Shown here: in pieces, positions 6,156 to 7,875 of the stretch
How positions within the stretch are numbered: position 1 is the stretch's first letter
How the letters are laid out: each line of letters starts with the position of its first letter
NCBI GenBank assembly: GCA_017419895.1
Contig: JAFOKI010000078.1
Coordinates: 1-7,875, forward strand
Origin: Eubacterium sp.
GTDB taxonomy: Bacteria; Bacillota; Clostridia; Peptostreptococcales; Anaerovoracaceae
Direction: 5' to 3'
Length of the DNA: 7,875 nucleotides
Translations under genes and position numbers: made by a program
The notes under the pieces: generated by a model
The model's input: only the letters and a program-made list of their open reading frames with translations
Database searches by the model: none
What the model was told of the DNA's origin: nothing

Positions 6156-7411
6156 CAGAAACCTCCTGTTTTCTTGCTTCTGACCTCGTTCTTATCGATG
6201 TCATATTTATTGAAATCGATATAGTTATACGGATCTGTCGTGCAGCCGCGGTCATCGAGTCGTTTCTTGATATACCTGTCGAAATAATACGATATGATAG
6301 CGAAGACCGGCACCCCTATCAGCATTCCGATTATACCGAACAGACCTCCGCCCACAATGATAGCGAACATTACCCAGAAACTTGAAAGCCCGACCTGTCC
6401 GCCGAGTATCCTGGGGCCGATGACATTTCCATCCAGCTGCTGAAGCACAAACACCATAATAAGGAAGTAGAGCGCCTGGATCGGATTCATGACAAATATG
6501 AGAATCGCGCTCGGTATCGCTCCTATAAACGGGCCAAAGAACGGGATGATATTCGTTACACCGATTATTGTGCTTACGAGCACTGCATACGGCAGTTTCA
6601 TGACAGACATTGCTATGAAACAAATGATACCGATAATAAGTGAATCTATGATCTTACCATTGATCATTCCGCCGAATGTATGATTGGCGTAATTACCGAA
6701 ATTATAGATTTCGTTTGCCGTTGCCCTGCTGCAGTGCGCTGCGATGATCTGCTTGATCTTGGCGCGGAACTTTTCTTTTCCATTCAGGAAATACACGCAA
6801 ATCAGGATACCTATGAGAAGATCAAGCACCGTCCTGATAGTTGATATCACTCTTGTAGATACGACACTCATAAGATTGCCGACTCCGGGCAGGACCTTTG
6901 TCTCAGCCCATGCAATTATTGTTTCGGTTCCGTTGTTAAGGAATTCCTCCAGTTTGGCAGCAATCTCCTGATGTCCTTCAACCTCAAGAAACTCACGCAG
7001 CTGAGTCGTCAGCATGTCCACTCGTCTCGGCACGACTTCTACCAACGCGACTATACTCTTTACTACCTGAGGAATGATCAGATATGAGAAAGCAACAATT
7101 ACACCGATCATGACCAGCAGTGATGCGATCGTTGCCAGCACTCGGGCAACAGTAAGCGCCTGGCGTCCGGTTCTGGTATGACGCTTAAGGAATGGATATG
7201 ATTCCCTAACCACCAGATTGTATACGGGACAAAGCAGATATGCCATTACCAATCCCAAAATGAACGGTCTTACTATCCCGCTGAATCTCTCAAGCGCCCC
7301 AATCAGCCCCGGGAAATTCTTAATAAAGAAATAGAACAGTATTATCGCTGCTCCCGCGGAGAAGATCGCGAACCACTGTCTGAACCTGTCAGTCTTGAAA
7401 AAATCTTTCAT
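6155..7411 (-). CDS. AI-2E family transporter (PerM/TqsA-like membrane protein)
   Basis: This 418-residue integral membrane protein belongs to the AI-2E transporter family (UPF0118). Some family members export the quorum signal AI-2 and others act as Na+/H+ antiporters; the substrate here cannot be told from sequence. Hydrophobic segments are visible at about 12-30, 46-66, 88-113, 194-209, 250-275, 277-326 and 343-378, with a soluble, charged region at about 114-190. Family motifs include PFFGPFIGAIPS (290-301) and QQLDGNVIGPRILG (324-337). The C-terminal tail is polar and basic. The ATG at 7411 follows a GGGGGA stretch about 9 nt upstream. It is the first gene of the unit and its stop shares one base with the murB start, so it is probably co-transcribed and translationally coupled with murB. 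Confidence 0.93.
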   Translation of the reverse strand: MKDFFKTDRFRQWFAIFSAGAAIILFYFFIKNFPGLIGALERFSGIVRPFILGLVMAYLLCPVYNLVVRESYPFLKRHTRTGRQALTVARVLATIASLLVMIGVIVAFSYLIIPQVVKSIVALVEVVPRRVDMLTTQLREFLEVEGHQEIAAKLEEFLNNGTETIIAWAETKVLPGVGNLMSVVSTRVISTIRTVLDLLIGILICVYFLNGKEKFRAKIKQIIAAHCSRATANEIYNFGNYANHTFGGMINGKIIDSLIIGIICFIAMSVMKLPYAVLVSTIIGVTNIIPFFGPFIGAIPSAILIFVMNPIQALYFLIMVFVLQQLDGNVIGPRILGGQVGLSSFWVMFAIIVGGGLFGIIGMLIGVPVFAIISYYFDRYIKKRLDDRGCTTDPYNYIDFNKYDIDKNEVRSKKTGGF

Positions 7412-7471
7412 ATATCATATCCCCCGGCAACCGGTTCACGGCACCGTACCGAAGCGCCAATAATCCGATCC

Positions 7472-7515
7472 ATGTTGCCAAATCAACATTTTTATTATGC
7501 GGACTATCTGTCCGC
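7472..7515 (-). promoter_or_regulatory. Structured 5' leader of the AI-2E–murB–whiA unit (two stem-loops)
   Basis: From the predicted start near 7532 to the ATG at 7411 there are about 120 untranslated nucleotides. On the minus strand they hold GCGGAC-AGATA-GTCCGC (7515-7499) and ATGTTG-ATTTGG-CAACAT (7489-7472), both perfect 6-bp stems, and then short CCGG-TTG-CCGG pairing next to the G-rich ribosome site. I recognise no known riboswitch class. There is no U-tract after either stem in the sense direction, so it does not look like a transcription attenuator. Confidence 0.4.
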
Positions 7516-7523
7516 CTGCATGC

Positions 7524-7552
7524 GTGTGTGCTATTGATATTATATCACACAC
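7524..7552. repeat. Inverted repeat GTGTGTG-15-CACACAC around the -10 box (operator candidate)
   Basis: GTGTGTG (7524-7530) and CACACAC (7546-7552) are perfect inverted arms 15 bp apart, and TGC and GCA extend the symmetry just outside with one offset base. The -10 hexamer of the adjacent promoter lies within the spacer. A repressor bound here would block RNA polymerase. The arms are simple GT/CA repeats, which raises the chance of coincidence. Confidence 0.4.
7539..7547 (-). promoter_or_regulatory. Extended -10 promoter for the AI-2E–murB–PHP–rapZ–whiA unit
   Basis: The minus strand reads TGATATAAT (7547-7539), a perfect extended -10 element (TG-N-TATAAT). At 16-18 bp upstream no good -35 hexamer is visible (TGAATA at 17 bp spacing), which is usual for extended -10 promoters. 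The predicted start near 7532 gives a leader of about 120 nt. Confidence 0.6.
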
Positions 7553-7606
7553 GGCAGTAATTATTCATGGACAAAGCGTTTTTTTCGCATCCGCAATACA
7601 TGTCTT

Positions 7607-7875
7607 TGCGCCATCAGGCTGGTTGTATTAAAAGGATCTCCCATATGCTAACGGAGTGCATGCCGCATGTCCTCGCCACAGGCAATTATTGATGCGAAGC
7701 GCACACGGAGAACAGATGCTCAGCCAAACTCGCGGCCTGCGGCCGCTCAAACAATGGCTGATCAAAACTGTTCTCCGTGTGCGCTTCGCATATAATTGCA
7801 GCTGTGTCTGCGGAATAGCGTCATTCACTCCGTTAGCGTCCGGAAGATTTTCAATACAGACAGCCTCTGGCGGAA
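7607..7875. repeat. Large imperfect inverted repeat (foldback element, MITE-like), truncated by the window edge
   Basis: Two copies of a sequence at least about 108 bp long face each other around a 52-nt centre: 7607-7715 and 7768-7875. From the centre outwards the matched blocks are a perfect 23-bp stem, GCAATTAT/ATAATTGC, CACAG/CTGTG, a diverged stretch of 18-19 nt, GCTAACGGAGTG/CACTCCGTTAGC (7647-7658 and 7826-7837), TGTATT/AATACA (7624-7629 and 7853-7858), AGGCT/AGCCT and CGCCA/TGGCG. The similarity reaches the right window edge, so the true outer end is unknown. No transposase is visible. Possibilities are a miniature inverted-repeat element, an inverted duplication of an older repeat, or a long structured RNA. 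An open frame crosses it (7628-7828, minus), but I see no reason to believe it is coding. Confidence 0.75.
7677..7806. repeat. Core hairpin of the large palindrome, with nested inner stems
   Basis: The core has a perfect 23-bp stem (7693-7715 with 7768-7790). Outside it lie an 8-bp stem (7682-7689 with 7792-7799), separated by a small 3-by-1 internal loop, and a 5-bp stem (7677-7681 with 7802-7806) with a 2-nt bulge. Inside it, TCAGCCA/TGGCTGA (7720-7726 with 7755-7761) and GCGGCC-TGC-GGCCGC (7732-7746) continue the fold to a tight GC-rich tip. This makes 49 pairs on one axis. Neither strand has a U-tract after the stem, so it is not a standard intrinsic terminator. Confidence 0.8.

Noticed and set aside
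7472..7494. Plus-strand stem ATGTTG/CAACAT followed by TTTTTATT as a terminator
   Set aside because: No plus-strand gene ends there and the stem is short and mixed in composition. It is better explained as part of the minus-strand leader.
7791..7796. Plus-strand TATAAT as a promoter -10 box
   Set aside because: No -35 hexamer or extended TG lies at the right distance, and the bases belong to the palindrome stem.
7628..7828. Minus-strand open frame of 66 codons across the large palindrome
   Set aside because: It runs through both arms of the inverted repeat, has no recognisable protein similarity by eye and an amino-acid mix (many Arg, Cys, Ser) typical of a chance frame in structured DNA.
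7647..7837. Integron attC-like site, because GCTAAC and GTTAGC bound a large imperfect hairpin
   Set aside because: The bases around the two boxes do not fit the RYYYAAC and GTTRRRY core sites, the spacing is longer than usual and no integrase or cassette array is visible.

Overview
The window looks like the chromosome of an anaerobic member of the Bacillota, most likely class Clostridia. The evidence is the linked murB – PHP protein – rapZ – whiA cluster, which is typical of Clostridia and their relatives, followed by a V-type (A/V) ATP synthase operon whose stalk subunit, subunit I and subunit K are of the Clostridia kind. Base composition is moderate, near half G+C by eye. I cannot name the genus. 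All recognised genes lie on the minus strand, so transcription runs from right to left.

Right end (7412-7875): no gene is visible. This stretch holds a large nested imperfect inverted repeat (about 7607-7875, running to the window edge) with a perfect 23-bp core stem. It also holds an extended -10 promoter for the next gene, embedded in a 7-bp inverted repeat, and a leader of about 120 nt with two perfect 6-bp stem-loops.

First transcription unit (7411 to 2552): an AI-2E family membrane protein, murB (peptidoglycan precursor synthesis), a PHP-domain phosphoesterase, rapZ (nucleotide-binding regulatory protein) and whiA (sporulation/division-linked DNA-binding protein). The first two genes overlap by one base (TGATG). 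The other three gaps are short, and each holds a GC-rich hairpin with no U-tract. The yvcK gene normally found between rapZ and whiA is absent; only 41 bp separate them.

Second transcription unit (from about 2403 leftwards): a textbook sigma-A promoter (TTGAAA, 17 bp, TATAAT) drives the stalk subunit H/G, the membrane subunit I and the proteolipid subunit K, which is cut by the left window edge. These genes overlap tightly (14 nt and ATGA). Upstream of the promoter sit two 18-bp partly symmetric sites that resemble Rex or CRP/FNR-family operators, 66 bp apart centre to centre, with another inverted repeat between them. This suggests redox or energy-state control of the ATPase, which is inference.

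The coding content is ordinary housekeeping. The parts worth a second look are the large palindrome, the putative operators upstream of the ATPase, and the structured leaders and intercistronic hairpins.
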